Positions 5,527-5,893 of a DNA stretch of 5,893 bases are shown in pieces (the stretch's first letter is position 1; each line of letters begins with the position of its first letter). The position numbers were made by a program, and so were the translations under genes. The stretch spans positions 5,584-11,476 of the forward strand of contig MGNS01000128.1 of NCBI GenBank assembly GCA_001795165.1, given 5' to 3'. The DNA is from Chloroflexi bacterium RBG_16_57_11. Lineage in GTDB: Bacteria; Chloroflexota; Anaerolineae; Anaerolineales; UBA4823. The notes below the pieces were generated by a model, which searched no databases, was not told where the DNA came from, and worked only from the letters and a program-made list of their open reading frames with translations.

Positions 5527-5635
5527 GGCGGTCACCTGCTTGGAAAGCGGCACCGGTGAAGTTGGAATCAACACGATGAGACCAAGGCGCGAGCATTGCA
5601 AGCCCATGCCGTGATCCCTAAATCCTTGACCTTGT

Positions 5636-5890
5636 TCAGACCCTGGTCCCCAAAACGGTCATCGTCTCGACATAGCGATCCCATTTCAGGTCAGTGAGTA
5701 ATTTGGTGTGCTTCATGACGGCCTGGATATCCGGAAATTCTTCGACGCCCCAAAAATGCCACTGTTCGGTTGACCAGCTTGGATCACACTGGACCAGGCG
5801 CTTGCCCCCCACCTTTTCCAGTGCGGCGTTGACCTTGGCCAGAAGGGCATGTTGTTCGTCTGCCGGCAACTGGTGCCAGGCTTCGGTCAT
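5636..5890 (-). CDS. Small conserved-type protein of unknown function, probably 5'-truncated by the window edge
   Basis: The frame ends at TGA 5638-5636 and gives 84 residues from ATG 5890, but only one further codon (AAA) is visible upstream, so neither the start nor a ribosome binding site can be judged. The visible protein has a helix LPADEQHALLAKVNAALEKVGGK (8-30), a strand-like segment RLVQCDPS (31-38), WHFWGVEEFPDIQAVMKHTKLL (44-65) and a C-terminal DRYVETMTVLGTRV (71-84). The aromatic strand, then EFPDIQAV helix, then terminal strand pattern looks like the ferredoxin-like alpha/beta barrel of small stress or NIPSNAP/DUF6616-like proteins, where the first strand normally precedes the AWHQLP segment. 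On that view about 10-15 residues lie outside the window and ATG 5890 is internal. No catalytic residues are evident. The function is unknown and the fold assignment is an inference from pattern. Confidence 0.65.
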   Translation of the reverse strand: MTEAWHQLPADEQHALLAKVNAALEKVGGKRLVQCDPSWSTEQWHFWGVEEFPDIQAVMKHTKLLTDLKWDRYVETMTVLGTRV

Positions 5891-5893
5891 TTT

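Overview
The window holds six protein-coding genes and no RNA genes, insertion sequences, CRISPR arrays or phage genes that I can support. One gene lies on the + strand and is cut by the left edge. The other five are on the - strand, and the last of these may be cut by the right edge. Coding stretches are G/C-rich with bacterial codon use and strong AGGAG-type ribosome binding sites; gaps are visibly A/T-richer. The style of the ATP-grasp protein, the tandem amidohydrolases and the small four-helix membrane protein reminds me of Chloroflexota (Anaerolineae-like), but this is recollection and not a computed assignment.

Layout, left to right. 1-1176 (+) is the C-terminal bulk of a carboxylate-amine-ligase-like ATP-grasp enzyme. 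It converges over a 72 bp gap with 1249-2778 (-), a secreted PhoD-type alkaline phosphatase/phosphodiesterase whose start is fixed by a perfect AGGAGG. 2779-3292 is a 514 bp gene-free, A/T-rich spacer with two candidate promoters for the phosphatase gene and a weak candidate terminator for the operon to its right. 3293-4820 (-) is a two-gene operon: a canonical metal-dependent amidohydrolase (4074-4820) followed, with an 11 bp overlap, by a shorter relative (3293-4084) in which every expected metal-ligand position has been replaced. 5042-5497 (-) encodes a four-helix membrane protein of unknown function. 5636-5890 (-) encodes a small soluble protein that is probably truncated by the window edge.

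The most interesting item is the amidohydrolase pair. A seemingly intact TIM-barrel hydrolase is translationally linked to a degenerate homologue, and the junction carries a perfect 12 bp inverted repeat that overlaps the stop of the first gene and the start region of the second. An enzyme plus pseudoenzyme partner is a reasonable hypothesis, but the substrate is not evident. The other genes look like ordinary chromosomal content without a clear shared pathway; I see no convincing new defence, mobile or biosynthetic system here.
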